A stretch of DNA of 64,000 nt. Source: JANOMH01 sp031422295 (GTDB taxonomy: Bacteria > Pseudomonadota > Alphaproteobacteria > Rhodobacterales > Rhodobacteraceae). Shown here in pieces: positions 7,948 through 16,530 of this stretch. The stretch spans positions 1 to 64,000 of the forward strand of contig JANOQM010000053.1 of the NCBI GenBank assembly GCA_031422295.1, read 5' to 3'. The number at the start of each line of letters is the position of its first letter. Position 1 is the first letter of the stretch. A program made the translations under genes and the position numbers. Below the pieces are notes generated by a model. It ran no database searches, was not told the origin of the DNA, and saw only the letters and a program-made list of their open reading frames with translations.

Positions 7948-8574
7948 ATGGTGTTGAAATCACATATGTGTCTGTCAGCTTTGTTAGGGGCGTCTTTGTT
8001 GGCGGGATGTGGTGGCGGGTCTTTGACGCCACAAGGGCAATTTGATCAGGATCTGGCTTTGGCCGAGGATATGGCAGAACGATTGTCGGTTTTGGACAAT
8101 TCGGCCTTTACCATTTTTGAAGAGGCCGGACAGGTAACCTATAATGGCTATGCCGCAGTAGCGGTCGATACTGCAGATACAGCGACCGAGTTGTTGGGCG
8201 ACGCCCGCATTGTTGCAAACTTCGACACATCAGTCGTAACCGGGACGATAAACAACTTTAGGGGTGCCACTGCGCCAGTCGGTCAGGTTGAAACACCCGC
8301 CGTCGCCGCCTATGCAGGAACCCTGACTTTGGCCAACGGATTGATCGACGGACCAAACCGCCCGAACCAGTTTGGGGCTGATTTTGCCGGTACCCTGACG
8401 GGCGAAGGCAATGTGATTGCGATAAACGGGGCCATGATCGGCGATTTCCGGGGTGGTCCGTTGCGCAACGGATTTGTCGGTGAGTCCGTAGATGGCGCAA
8501 CAACAACCACGTTGAACGGCGTTGCGGCAGATGGATTTTTGGGCATCGTGGCCGAAGCGGACCGAGATTTCTGA
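7948..8574 (+). CDS. Lipoprotein, TbpB-like beta-barrel domain
   Basis: The N-terminus is a lipoprotein signal peptide with lipobox LLAGC, giving lipidated Cys21 followed by GGGS. The rest (about 185 aa) is rich in Gly, Ala, Thr and short alternating strands (AAYAGTLTLANG, GADFAGTLTGEG, AINGAMIGDFRGG). This pattern is seen in the small beta-barrel domain shared with transferrin-binding protein B lipoproteins, and in Rhodobacteraceae these are annotated as TbpB-like. Function is unknown; iron or host-protein binding should not be assumed. It is convergent with the Hint-domain gene (10-base gap). Confidence 0.65.
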   Translation: MVLKSHMCLSALLGASLLAGCGGGSLTPQGQFDQDLALAEDMAERLSVLDNSAFTIFEEAGQVTYNGYAAVAVDTADTATELLGDARIVANFDTSVVTGTINNFRGATAPVGQVETPAVAAYAGTLTLANGLIDGPNRPNQFGADFAGTLTGEGNVIAINGAMIGDFRGGPLRNGFVGESVDGATTTTLNGVAADGFLGIVAEADRDF

Positions 8575-8584
8575 GACCTTGGCG

Positions 8585-9577
8585 CTACCGCGACGCCCGG
8601 CGCAGTAATTCAACCGCGTCGGGCCGCGAGAGCAAGCTTTCCTGCACTTCGTAATTCTGATGGGTGCGGTGCGCATGCGGGGCGGCATTGGGCACAGCGG
8701 CATGGGTGCGTGGATTGATCAGCAGGCTTTCTGCGGCAATCCCCTCGGCAAAGATGATCTGGTGATCATCGAACAACAGCTGGAAATATTCGACAAATCC
8801 GCCGTCCTGTTGCCAGACAGTGGTGCCATTGATCAGGTGGCGGACCTTGACCAACACTTCGGCCCGGCCCGCGCCCAGCTTATCCTGCCGCTGATACACG
8901 AAGATCCGGTGGTCGGGCGACATCACCAGATCGTTTTCATTGTGCAGCACGCCTTTGGCAATCACGACCGGGGCAAAATCGCCCACGGCCCGCAGGGTGG
9001 TCTGTCCGATCCAACGGATCGCCTGTGGGCCATCGTCGCGGGTCAACACCTTGTCGCCAACACGCAATTCCTCGATCCGGACCTGCGCCCCCGAAGCCAG
9101 CGTGATATGGGTGCCCCGGGTAAACGACACGCAGGCAACCTCGGCCAGCCGGGTGGTGGCGGCGTGCCGGTCAACGCCGACCAGCCGATAATCGGTATGG
9201 GGTTGCAGGGTGGCCAGCGGCAATAGGTAAATCGCGGCCACCGCACCGTCATCCGCTTCGACCAGAACCAAGGCTTCGTAGGTGGTGCTGTCCGGGGCCA
9301 TCAGGGTGATGCAGCAATCCAGATGCAGCGGGTTACCGGGCTTGCCGCTGTCCGATTTTAGACCGACCTGAAATCCATCGCCGTTTTGGGTAACCGCTAA
9401 AGTCAGCCTTGCCCGCACCTTGCCGGGGGTCAGCCGGTACAAATCATCCATGACGAGTTCATCAGCGAACGAAATTGCATCCCCTTCGGCCACGCCGTCC
9501 GTCACGACAAAGGCGTCGGCCGGAAACACCAGCAAAGTCTGGTCGAGGGTCGGATCAGAGGCAGGCGCTGCGGTCAT
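8585..9577 (-). CDS. Hint (Hedgehog/intein) domain protein
   Basis: A 330-residue protein with a C-terminal Hint_2-type domain, common in Rhodobacterales. The domain starts around residue 145 (ACVSFTRGTHITLASG, with the candidate splice/cleavage Cys). It continues with IEELRVGDKVLTRDDG, IRWIG and the histidine-containing MSPDHRIFVY. Hint domains catalyse N-S acyl shifts in inteins and hedgehog proteins; whether this one is active is unknown. The N-terminal 140 residues have no named domain and no signal peptide. The start MTAAPASDP at 9577 is the most likely; upstream in-frame ATGs (9616, 9646) give an unusual N-terminus. Confidence 0.75.
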   Translation of the reverse strand: MTAAPASDPTLDQTLLVFPADAFVVTDGVAEGDAISFADELVMDDLYRLTPGKVRARLTLAVTQNGDGFQVGLKSDSGKPGNPLHLDCCITLMAPDSTTYEALVLVEADDGAVAAIYLLPLATLQPHTDYRLVGVDRHAATTRLAEVACVSFTRGTHITLASGAQVRIEELRVGDKVLTRDDGPQAIRWIGQTTLRAVGDFAPVVIAKGVLHNENDLVMSPDHRIFVYQRQDKLGAGRAEVLVKVRHLINGTTVWQQDGGFVEYFQLLFDDHQIIFAEGIAAESLLINPRTHAAVPNAAPHAHRTHQNYEVQESLLSRPDAVELLRRASR

Positions 9578-9789
9578 TTGCGAACAGTTCTTTGAATTAG
9601 GCAAATAAATCAACATGATCTTAAGCGCATGTGGCAGGGGGGTCAACGCATCCTAAGGGTTGGCCAGGCCGGGCTATCATCTGGTGGAATCGTTAATTTT
9701 GGGTCATCGGCGGCAGAACATCCGCAATCAGCTTTCCCCGGTCGCAATCCGGGCCTACCCTTGGGTCAAAGCATCAGGGAGGGACGGGG

Positions 9790-10569
9790 ATGGATCTGGG
9801 GATCAGGGGCAAGCGCGCGTTGGTCTGTGCGGCGTCCAAAGGGCTTGGGCGTGGCTGCGCCATGGCGCTGGCCGAGGCGGGGGTCGATCTGGTGTTGAAC
9901 GCACGGGGCGCTGAGGCGCTTGAACAGACGGCGGCAGCGATCCGCGCCGCATATGGTGTCACGGTTGAGACGGTTGCCGCCGATATCACCACTGACGCTG
10001 GCCGTGCGGCGGTTCTGGCCGTGGCGGGTGAACTGGATATTCTTGTGACAAATGCAGGCGGCCCGCCGCCGGGGCTGTGGTCGGACTGGGGCCGCGACGA
10101 TTTCATCCGCGCCATTGATGCCAACATGCTGACGCCGATTGCCCTGATGACCGCGATCATGCCGGGCATGATGGCGCGGGGTTGGGGCCGGGTGGTCAAT
10201 ATCACCTCGCAATCGGTCAAGGCGCCGGTCGCACAGCTTGGCCTGTCCAATACCGCCCGGACCGGGCTGACCGGCTATGTCGCAGGCACCGCGCGGCAGG
10301 TGGCCGGGTCTGGCGTGACGATCAACAATCTGTTGCCGGGCATTCACGCGACTGACCGGGCCGTCAGTCTGGATATGGGGGTGGTCAAGGCCGAAGGCAT
10401 TACCATGGCCCAGGCGCAGGCCGCCCGCGAAGCAACCATTCCGGCCGGCCGGTATGGCACGCCTGCCGAATTTGGCGCGATGTGCGCGTTTTTGTGCTCG
10501 CAGCATGCCGGTTTCATCGTGGGCCAGAATATTCTGCTGGACGGCGGCGCGACCAATGCCACGATCTGA
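9790..10569 (+). CDS. SDR-family oxidoreductase lacking the YxxxK catalytic pair
   Basis: A short-chain dehydrogenase/reductase fold protein (259 aa), often annotated 3-oxoacyl-ACP reductase. The NAD(P)-binding region is present (CAASKGLGRG near residue 13, then NAG in TNAGG near 88), and Ser140 of the active site is kept (NITSQS). However, the positions of the catalytic Tyr-x-x-x-Lys read S-N-T-A-R (153-157), so both key residues are replaced. A group of such SDRs with SNTAR/SNSLR is known. The enzyme may use other residues or have another role. Strong ribosome binding site GGGAGGGA before ATG. Confidence 0.85.
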   Translation: MDLGIRGKRALVCAASKGLGRGCAMALAEAGVDLVLNARGAEALEQTAAAIRAAYGVTVETVAADITTDAGRAAVLAVAGELDILVTNAGGPPPGLWSDWGRDDFIRAIDANMLTPIALMTAIMPGMMARGWGRVVNITSQSVKAPVAQLGLSNTARTGLTGYVAGTARQVAGSGVTINNLLPGIHATDRAVSLDMGVVKAEGITMAQAQAAREATIPAGRYGTPAEFGAMCAFLCSQHAGFIVGQNILLDGGATNATI

Positions 10570-10641
10570 GGTCTTGCGTCAGGCCGAAGGGCGCGTTAAC
10601 CCGGCTTAACCCGAGTAGTTTAGTCGGACATAGGACCGGTC

Positions 10642-11721
10642 GTGCCTGATATTCCTCGTTTGCAGATCAGCCATATCAGCCGCAGCTTTGCCGGGCGGCG
10701 GGTCGTGGACGATGTGTCCTTGCAGGTGATGCCGGGGCAGGTGACCTGTCTGCTAGGCCCGTCAGGTTGCGGTAAATCCACGACCCTGCGCATTATCGCG
10801 GGCGTCGATATACAGGATAGCGGCACCATCCATGTTGACGGAAAACTGATTTGCGACACCGTGACCCGGGTCCCGCCCGAAGGCCGGGGTATCGGGCTGA
10901 TGTTTCAGGATTTCGCCTTGTTTCCGCATCTGAGTGTGGCAGGCAATGTGGCCTTTGGGTTGAAGGGGCCGCGCAGTGTAACCCAGGCGCGGGTTGCGGA
11001 ATTGCTGGGCAAGGTCGGGATGAGCCGGCATATTGACGCCTACCCGCACCAATTGTCCGGCGGGGAGCAACAGCGCGTGGCACTGGCCCGTGCCCTTGCC
11101 CCGCGTCCGCGTATCCTGTTGATGGACGAGCCGTTTTCGGGGCTGGACGACCGGCTGCGCGACGATATTCGGGACGAAACACTGGATGTGTTGAAGGCCG
11201 AGGGGACGGCTGTCCTGCTGGTCACACATGAACCCGGTGAAGCGATGCGCATGGCCGATGAAATCGCGCTGATGCGGGATGGCCGGATCGTGCAGCAAGG
11301 CGCGCCTTACAACATCTATAACGCCCCGGTCGACCGCGAGGCTGCCGGGTTTTTCAGTGATATCAACGTGATCACTGGCCGGGTTCAGGGCGCGCTGACC
11401 GAAACTGCGTTTGGCCAGTTTCTGGCCCCCGGCGTGCCGGACGGCACTTTTGTTGATATCGTGATCCGGCCACAGCATCTGAAAATCGACTTTGACCGCG
11501 CTGGACGCGGCCCAAACCCGACCCCGCTTGAGGGCACCCCGGCGCGTGGCGTGGTGGCCCGTGCCCGATTCATGGGGTTGGAAAGTCTGGTCGAGTTCCG
11601 GATGGATTTTGACGGGTCGGTGCTGCGCGCCATGGTGCCGTCGGTGTTTTTGCCAAAACCCGGCACGCCCTTGTGGCTGATGATCCGGCGCGATCGGTGT
11701 TTTGTGTTTCCCCGGAGGTAG
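10642..11721 (+). CDS. ABC transporter ATP-binding protein (FbpC/PotA type), orphan
   Basis: ATPase subunit of an importer of the iron(III)/polyamine/sulfate class. Walker A is GPSGCGKST (39-47), the signature LSGGEQQRVALARAL, Walker B ILLMDEPFSGLD and the switch His in LLVTHEPGEA are intact. The last 120 residues form a TOBE-like domain typical of FbpC/PotA. Start codon is GTG. No permease or binding protein lies in this window, so the substrate cannot be told from context. The SDR gene upstream is in the same direction with a 72-base gap. Confidence 0.88.
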   Translation: MPDIPRLQISHISRSFAGRRVVDDVSLQVMPGQVTCLLGPSGCGKSTTLRIIAGVDIQDSGTIHVDGKLICDTVTRVPPEGRGIGLMFQDFALFPHLSVAGNVAFGLKGPRSVTQARVAELLGKVGMSRHIDAYPHQLSGGEQQRVALARALAPRPRILLMDEPFSGLDDRLRDDIRDETLDVLKAEGTAVLLVTHEPGEAMRMADEIALMRDGRIVQQGAPYNIYNAPVDREAAGFFSDINVITGRVQGALTETAFGQFLAPGVPDGTFVDIVIRPQHLKIDFDRAGRGPNPTPLEGTPARGVVARARFMGLESLVEFRMDFDGSVLRAMVPSVFLPKPGTPLWLMIRRDRCFVFPRR

Positions 11722-11777
11722 AACCGGAACTTTCGATGCCTACGGCAGCAGTATTTGGGCTTCAAAGACATGCAAGA

Positions 11778-12452
11778 TCAGGTTTGAGCAGCCACATAAT
11801 CTGCGAGTGATTTCCCCGGCTCGTCGATAAAAAGCTGTGGGAGGACCTTGATACTCTCGATTTTATCCACCCGGAACACGCGAAAATCATTGCGCAATTC
11901 GCACCAAACCGTGACCGTCCAGACCCGGCCCCAATATTCCAACTGCAGCGGTCGCACCGCCCGGCTGGTCAATTCACTGTTGGTATTCCGATAGCTAAGT
12001 TCCAGTTTCTGCCGCGCCCGGATGGCGGCTCGCAGTGCAGGCATATGCCGAAACCCGTGCGCCGCATCAGCAAAGGGATAGACCGCAAAGCCAAAGCTTG
12101 CGGGCGCAGTCCGCCGGCCGTCGGGCAGGACCGCCTCGATCTTGGCCGACAGTGACAAGGCGGCCTTTTGCAATTCTTCATCCGCCGCTGCGCCGACAAT
12201 AGCCATACCCAGATGCAGCGCCTCAAGTTCGGTCAACGACAGGTTCAACGGCGGCAGGGTGATCGCCGCCGTCGCCATATAGCCCAGCCCGCGCGCCCCT
12301 TCGATCGGCACGCCTGATGCGATCAGCGTGTCCATGTCGCGGTAGATTGTGCGCAGCGACACCTCCAGCCGGTCCGCGATATCCTGCGCGCGGTGCAAGC
12401 GCCCGTCGCGCAGGATCTGAATCATGTCAAACAGGCGGTCAGTGCGGCGCAT
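11778..12452 (-). CDS. HTH/WYL-domain transcriptional regulator (YafY family)
   Basis: A regulator with an N-terminal winged helix-turn-helix (MRRTDRLFDMIQIL, AQDIADRLEVSLRTIYRDMD) and a C-terminal WYL ligand-binding region (LSYRNTNSELTSRAVRPLQL, YWGRVWTVTVWCELRNDFRVFRVDKI). Length 224 aa is normal. The start MRRTDRL at 12452 is the family's typical beginning; the frame stays open for 18 more codons upstream without similarity. It is divergent from tatA, with 214 bases between the starts, and might control itself or a distant gene. Confidence 0.88.
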   Translation of the reverse strand: MRRTDRLFDMIQILRDGRLHRAQDIADRLEVSLRTIYRDMDTLIASGVPIEGARGLGYMATAAITLPPLNLSLTELEALHLGMAIVGAAADEELQKAALSLSAKIEAVLPDGRRTAPASFGFAVYPFADAAHGFRHMPALRAAIRARQKLELSYRNTNSELTSRAVRPLQLEYWGRVWTVTVWCELRNDFRVFRVDKIESIKVLPQLFIDEPGKSLADYVAAQT

Positions 12453-12666
12453 GGGACTTTCTGATTCGAATGTTGGTGTTGGTATAGAATTGCATTCAAC
12501 TGCCATTTATCTGACAACTGACAGTATTGTGGCACAAAATCGACTTTCTTGACCAGCCACTGCGCCAGCAAGTGGGGTTTGGACCTTTTCTATCGCTGCC
12601 AGAGGCCCTATTTCGACCTCAGTGAATGTTATCGCCCCGCATGTCGGGCATAAGAGGAGACAAAGA

Positions 12667-12879
12667 ATGCTTGGTGGACATTTCAGCCCTATCGGGCTTT
12701 TGCTGATCGCGGTTGTCGTGCTGGTCCTGTTCGGCCGCGGCAAAGTGTCGTCGCTGATGGGCGAAGTCGGTAAAGGCATTACGGCATTCAAGCGTGGCAT
12801 CGATGATGGCAAGCGCGACGCGGATGCCGCAGTTGCTGCCAAGGATGTAACTCCGGCCGAGACCAAAGACTCCGTTTGA
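12667..12879 (+). CDS. tatA: Sec-independent translocase subunit TatA
   Basis: Small (70 aa) Tat pore-forming subunit: an N-terminal transmembrane helix (IGLLLIAVVVLVLFGRGK), the hinge FGRGK, then an amphipathic helix (VSSLMGEVGKGITAFKRGI) and a polar tail. The start at 12667 is supported by GAGGAGA about 8 bases upstream. First gene of tatA-tatB-tatC-DUF815. The Tat system exports folded, often cofactor-bearing proteins. Confidence 0.95.
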   Translation: MLGGHFSPIGLLLIAVVVLVLFGRGKVSSLMGEVGKGITAFKRGIDDGKRDADAAVAAKDVTPAETKDSV

Positions 12880-12903
12880 ATCTCTGCCTGAAGGGGCGCG
12901 CGC

Positions 12904-13449
12904 ATGTTTGACCTTGGCGGCGGCGAGATGCTGTTGATCGGGATCGTGGCCCTTGTGGTTGTCGGTCCGAAAGAGCTGCCGGGTATGTTCCGTGCCGTCG
13001 GCCAGTTCACCGGCAAAGCCCGCAGTATGGCCCGCGAATTTACCAGCGCGATGAACGCCGCAGCAGATCAGGCGGGCGTGACAGAACTGAACAAGACCCT
13101 TAAGGCGGCGGTAAAACCGATGTCTTATGCGGCGGACCGCTTGCGCGAAACCACCGGACTTGCCACATCCAGCCTGAATAATATCAAACCGGGCGGCGAG
13201 ACCGAAAAACTGGCCGCCGAACGTGAGGCCACGCGGTTGAAAATCGCCGAGGCTAGCGCCAAAGCGGCAACCGAACGTAAAGCGCGTGAGGCGGCCCTGG
13301 CTGCCAAGGTCGAAGCGCCGACAGTAGCAACGCCGGTAAAAACCCCGCGCAAGCCAAAGGCGGCCCCGGCCAAAGCTGCGTTGCCTCAAGCCGCTGCGCC
13401 CAAGCCGCGCAAACCCCGCGCCGCACCCAAAACCAGTGAGCCGACATGA
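12904..13449 (+). CDS. tatB: Sec-independent translocase subunit TatB
   Basis: Tat receptor subunit (181 aa). The N-terminal membrane helix with the TatB-typical Glu/Gly start (MFDLGGGEMLLIGIVALVVV) and the GPKELPG hinge are clear. A long charged amphipathic region follows, then an Ala/Pro/Lys-rich tail from about residue 135 (repeats of KAAPAKAA type), common in alphaproteobacterial TatB. It begins 24 bases after tatA and its TGA overlaps the ATG of tatC (ATGA). Confidence 0.95.
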   Translation: MFDLGGGEMLLIGIVALVVVGPKELPGMFRAVGQFTGKARSMAREFTSAMNAAADQAGVTELNKTLKAAVKPMSYAADRLRETTGLATSSLNNIKPGGETEKLAAEREATRLKIAEASAKAATERKAREAALAAKVEAPTVATPVKTPRKPKAAPAKAALPQAAAPKPRKPRAAPKTSEPT

Positions 13450-14309
13450 CCAAAACCGATGAGATCGACGATTCCTCAGCCCCGCTGATGGAGCATCTGA
13501 TCGAATTGCGCACCCGGATCATGTGGTCGCTGCTGGCTTTTACCATCGCGATGGTCGTGTGTTTTCTGATCTGGAATCCAATTTTTGACTTTTTGACCAA
13601 GCCGCTGTGCCGGTCTTTGGCGGCAGATGGGCAAGGGTCCTGCGGTCTGGTCCTGATTGCGCTGCAAGAGGGGTTCATGGTCGCCGTGTCGATCAGCATG
13701 ATGGGCGGGCTGGTGCTGGCTTTCCCGGTGATCAGCTATCAGTTATGGCGGTTTGTCGCCCCCGGCCTGTATAAAACCGAACGCGGTGCGTTTTTGCCGT
13801 TTCTGGTGGCCTCGCCGGGGATGTTCTTTCTGGGCGCGGCATTCGCCTATTACGTCGTCACCCCAATGGCGTTTTCGTTTTTTCTGGGCTTTCAGCAGCC
13901 CGGTTCACTGATTGACGGGCCCGAGGCCGGAACCGGCATTGCGGGCATTGCATTCCAGGGGTCAGCCTCGGCGTATCTGCAACTGACGATCCGGTTTATT
14001 GTCGCTTTTGGGCTGTGTTTTCAACTTCCCGTATTGCTGACATTGATGGGCAAGGCCGGTCTGGTCAGTTCGCGGGGGTTGGGCAAGACCCGCAAATACG
14101 CCATTGTCGGCATTCTGGTAGTTGCAGGGCTGGTCACGCCGCCCGATGTGATGTCTCAGGTTATTCTGTTCGCAGTGATTTATCCCCTGTACGAAGTATC
14201 GATCTTTCTGGTCCGCCGGGTTGAAAAGCAACGTGAGGCCAAGTTGCGCGCCGAGGGGCTGTGGGTCGATGAGGACGAAGACGAGCCGGATACGAGTGTC
14301 AAAAAGTGA
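13446..14309 (+). CDS. tatC: Sec-independent translocase subunit TatC
   Basis: The six-helix Tat receptor that binds twin-arginine signal peptides. The N-terminus (MEHLIELRTRIMWSLLAF) carries the conserved HLxELRxR motif with its Glu. Six hydrophobic segments follow, with FVAPGLYKTERGAFLPF in the first periplasmic/cytoplasmic connection as in the family. Length 287 aa includes a short acidic C-terminal tail. Its TGA overlaps the GTG start of the DUF815 ATPase. Confidence 0.96.
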   Translation: MTKTDEIDDSSAPLMEHLIELRTRIMWSLLAFTIAMVVCFLIWNPIFDFLTKPLCRSLAADGQGSCGLVLIALQEGFMVAVSISMMGGLVLAFPVISYQLWRFVAPGLYKTERGAFLPFLVASPGMFFLGAAFAYYVVTPMAFSFFLGFQQPGSLIDGPEAGTGIAGIAFQGSASAYLQLTIRFIVAFGLCFQLPVLLTLMGKAGLVSSRGLGKTRKYAIVGILVVAGLVTPPDVMSQVILFAVIYPLYEVSIFLVRRVEKQREAKLRAEGLWVDEDEDEPDTSVKK

Positions 14310-15142
14310 GTGGGTCTGACCTTCGCCGTATTGCCGACGCGCTTGAACGGTTGCGCCCGCCCGCTGGCCCCTTGCCAGATTTCAGCGCCGGAGCTTTTGT
14401 CTGGCATGTTGACCCTGACCGGCTGATCGCCGTGGATAAAGTTAACCGGGTCGAACTGTCCTTGCTGGTTGGTATTGACCGCGCCCGTGATACATTGCGC
14501 ACCAATACTGAACAGTTTGCCCGCGGGCTGCCTGCCAATAATGCCCTGCTATGGGGCGCGCGCGGCATGGGGAAATCCAGTCTTGTCAAGGCGGTACATG
14601 GCGATCTTCATCCATTGTTCCCGAACTTGAAAATTGTTGAAGTCCAACGCGAGGATCTGACCAGTATTGGCCGTTGTCTGGCCCTGCTGCGCGCAGTACC
14701 GGGCAGATTTATTCTGTATTGCGATGATCTGTCGTTTTCGCATGACGACACCCAGTATAAGACGCTGAAAGCTGTGCTGGATGGCGGGATTGAGGGGCGA
14801 CCGGATAATGTGATCCTGTACGCCACGTCAAACCGGCGCCACCTGATGCCGCGCGAGATGATCGAGAACGAACGCTCGACCGCGATTACGCCGGGCGAAG
14901 CGGTCGAGGAAAAGGTGTCACTGTCGGACCGGTTCGGGCTGTGGCTGGGGTTCCATCCTTGCGATCAGGACCAGTATCTGGCGATGATTGCAGGCTATTG
15001 CGCGGCTTACGCGGTGGCGATTGATCCTGCGACCTTGCGCGCCGAGGCGATTGAATGGCACGCCACGCGCGGGTCACGTTCGGGCCGGGTGGCCTGGCAG
15101 TATTTCACCGATCTGGCGGGACGGAAGGGCGTGAATCTTTAG
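14306..15142 (+). CDS. DUF815 family AAA+-type ATPase
   Basis: A 278-residue ATP-binding protein of the DUF815 family. Walker A is WGARGMGKSSLVKA (residues about 84-96) and Walker B FILYCDDLSF; a sensor-like YATSNRRHLMPREM follows. The start is GTG overlapping the tatC stop, so the gene is the last of the tat operon. The family's role is not established; the fixed position behind tatC in Rhodobacterales invites the idea of a helper in envelope biogenesis, but that is inference. The stop TAG is followed after four bases by a palindromic repeat. Confidence 0.88.
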   Translation: MSGSDLRRIADALERLRPPAGPLPDFSAGAFVWHVDPDRLIAVDKVNRVELSLLVGIDRARDTLRTNTEQFARGLPANNALLWGARGMGKSSLVKAVHGDLHPLFPNLKIVEVQREDLTSIGRCLALLRAVPGRFILYCDDLSFSHDDTQYKTLKAVLDGGIEGRPDNVILYATSNRRHLMPREMIENERSTAITPGEAVEEKVSLSDRFGLWLGFHPCDQDQYLAMIAGYCAAYAVAIDPATLRAEAIEWHATRGSRSGRVAWQYFTDLAGRKGVNL

Positions 15143-15146
15143 CCGG

Positions 15147-15167
15147 GGTGGGTTAAAACCCACCTTA
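15147..15167. repeat. Stop-associated palindrome, copy B
   Basis: GGTGGGTTAAAACCCACC at 15147-15164 followed by TTA. It starts four bases after the DUF815 stop codon and faces copy C next to the convergent gene, so each of the two convergent genes ends in its own copy. Confidence 0.85.
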
Positions 15168-15191
15168 CGCTGCATTGTCGAAGTTGCTGAT

Positions 15192-15210
15192 ATACCTCCG
15201 CCGGAGGCTC
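15192..15210. repeat. Palindromic CCTCCGCCGGAGG intergenic motif, copy 2
   Basis: The 19 bases are identical to 801-819, and both are preceded by AGTTGC. It lies between palindrome copies B and C in the 149-base space between two convergent operons. Confidence 0.55.
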
Positions 15211-15269
15211 TGTCCGGTAGGTACGGTGCCGCCAACGGGGAAATTTACAGACCAAAGAATACGAAAGAG

Positions 15270-15294
15270 TAAGGTGGGTTTTAACCCACCCTTA
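15270..15294. repeat. Stop-associated palindrome, copy C (supplies the stop codon)
   Basis: Core GGTGGGTTTTAACCCACC at 15273-15290. On the minus strand the TAA stop of the NlpD-like gene (15294-15292) is immediately followed by GGGTGGGTTAAAACCCACC, so the stop codon is the outer triplet of the repeat. Confidence 0.85.
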
Positions 15295-16473
15295 TGGTAA
15301 AAAATCAGCCGGATCAGCGCTTTGCGTGCCGCGCCGCACCTCGAAATGCACGAATGCCGGATCGCCCGCGCGTACTTTTCCAATCACTTGGCCCTGACTG
15401 ACACTGGCGTCTTTCGCCACGGTCAGATTGTCGACATGGGTATAGACCGTCAGCAAACCGCCATCATGGCGGATAACCACGATATTAACGCCATTGGTAT
15501 CAGTAGTGACAGCGGCCACGGTGCCTGCAGCGGCGGCACGCACCTCGGCCCCGGCGCTGGCCCCGATATCAATGCCGTCGTTCCGGCCGGACGCATAGGC
15601 GCGGATAATGCTGCCGTGGACCGGATAGATCATCGGTGCATTCGATACAGGTGCCGCTTGTTCGCCCAGATCGGGAGCGGGCGGGGTCGCGGTTTCGGGT
15701 GGCGGGGCGGATGGATTTTCATCCGGCAGCGGTTCGACCGCACTTGGCGGAACAGGGGTCTCCGACCCAGCTCCGGGCGGTGTGACGGTAGTTGCGGGCG
15801 GCGGGCTGGCCCCGGCAACCGGGATCAGCAGAAACTGCCCTTCGCGTACCGCAAGGTCAGCCCCAAGGCCGTTCCATTCGGCAATGCTGCGCACCGGCAC
15901 ATTGTACAGACGGGCAATAGAATAGGGTGTTTCGCCCCGTGCGACCTGATGGCGGATGGGTTCGGCCCCATTCCTCTGGACCGGCGGTGCGACCGCTGCC
16001 GCTGGCGGCAGGGCGGTGGGCGTGATCGTCGTTGGTCCGGCCCGGTCGATGGCAGCCGAGGCAATGGTAGTCACATCAATCGGCGCGCCTTGGATGGCCG
16101 CCGCCCCGGTAGATTCAGCAACCCTGCTGGGCAGAGCGATCACTTCATCCCGCCGCAAAACCGCATCCGGATCAATACCATTGTAATTGGCCAAAGTCGT
16201 GGGATCGAGGCCCACCCGCGCCGCAATGCTGCGCATCGTGTCGCCCTGCTGGGCCACGACGACCTGATAATTCGGATAGGAAATCACCCCGCGGTCATCT
16301 GGACGGGGCCGGTTTGGCGGGTTCAGCGCCGCTTCGGTGGTGTCAAACCCGTTGCCCAGATCCCGGATGTCCAGATCAACCGGACCCGAACAAGCCACAA
16401 TCAGACTGCTGGCGGCGACCGCCATCAACAGACGGGCTCGGCCAGTCGTAAATTCAGCGGGAAAATTAATCAT
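15292..16473 (-). CDS. nlpD: NlpD-like lipoprotein with LysM domains and degenerate M23 domain
   Basis: An envelope lipoprotein (393 aa): lipobox LIVAC gives lipidated Cys28. It has two LysM peptidoglycan-binding domains (about residues 76-122, YQVVVAQQGDTMRSIA; and 180-230, HQVARGETPYSIARLYN), a Pro-rich linker, and a C-terminal LytM/M23 domain. The Zn ligands of active M23 enzymes are not all kept: HxGxD reads NDGID and HxHFE reads FVHFE. Such proteins (NlpD, EnvC) activate amidases instead of cutting. The start at 16473 follows GAGGACGAAGTG. Last gene of surE-pcm-nlpD. The amidase AmiC lies at 44426. Confidence 0.9.
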   Translation of the reverse strand: MINFPAEFTTGRARLLMAVAASSLIVACSGPVDLDIRDLGNGFDTTEAALNPPNRPRPDDRGVISYPNYQVVVAQQGDTMRSIAARVGLDPTTLANYNGIDPDAVLRRDEVIALPSRVAESTGAAAIQGAPIDVTTIASAAIDRAGPTTITPTALPPAAAVAPPVQRNGAEPIRHQVARGETPYSIARLYNVPVRSIAEWNGLGADLAVREGQFLLIPVAGASPPPATTVTPPGAGSETPVPPSAVEPLPDENPSAPPPETATPPAPDLGEQAAPVSNAPMIYPVHGSIIRAYASGRNDGIDIGASAGAEVRAAAAGTVAAVTTDTNGVNIVVIRHDGGLLTVYTHVDNLTVAKDASVSQGQVIGKVRAGDPAFVHFEVRRGTQSADPADFLP

Positions 16474-16530
16474 CACTTCGTCCTCAATCACGCGACGACC
16501 CCTGTTGGCCGGGGCCTTGGTCCTGATCAC

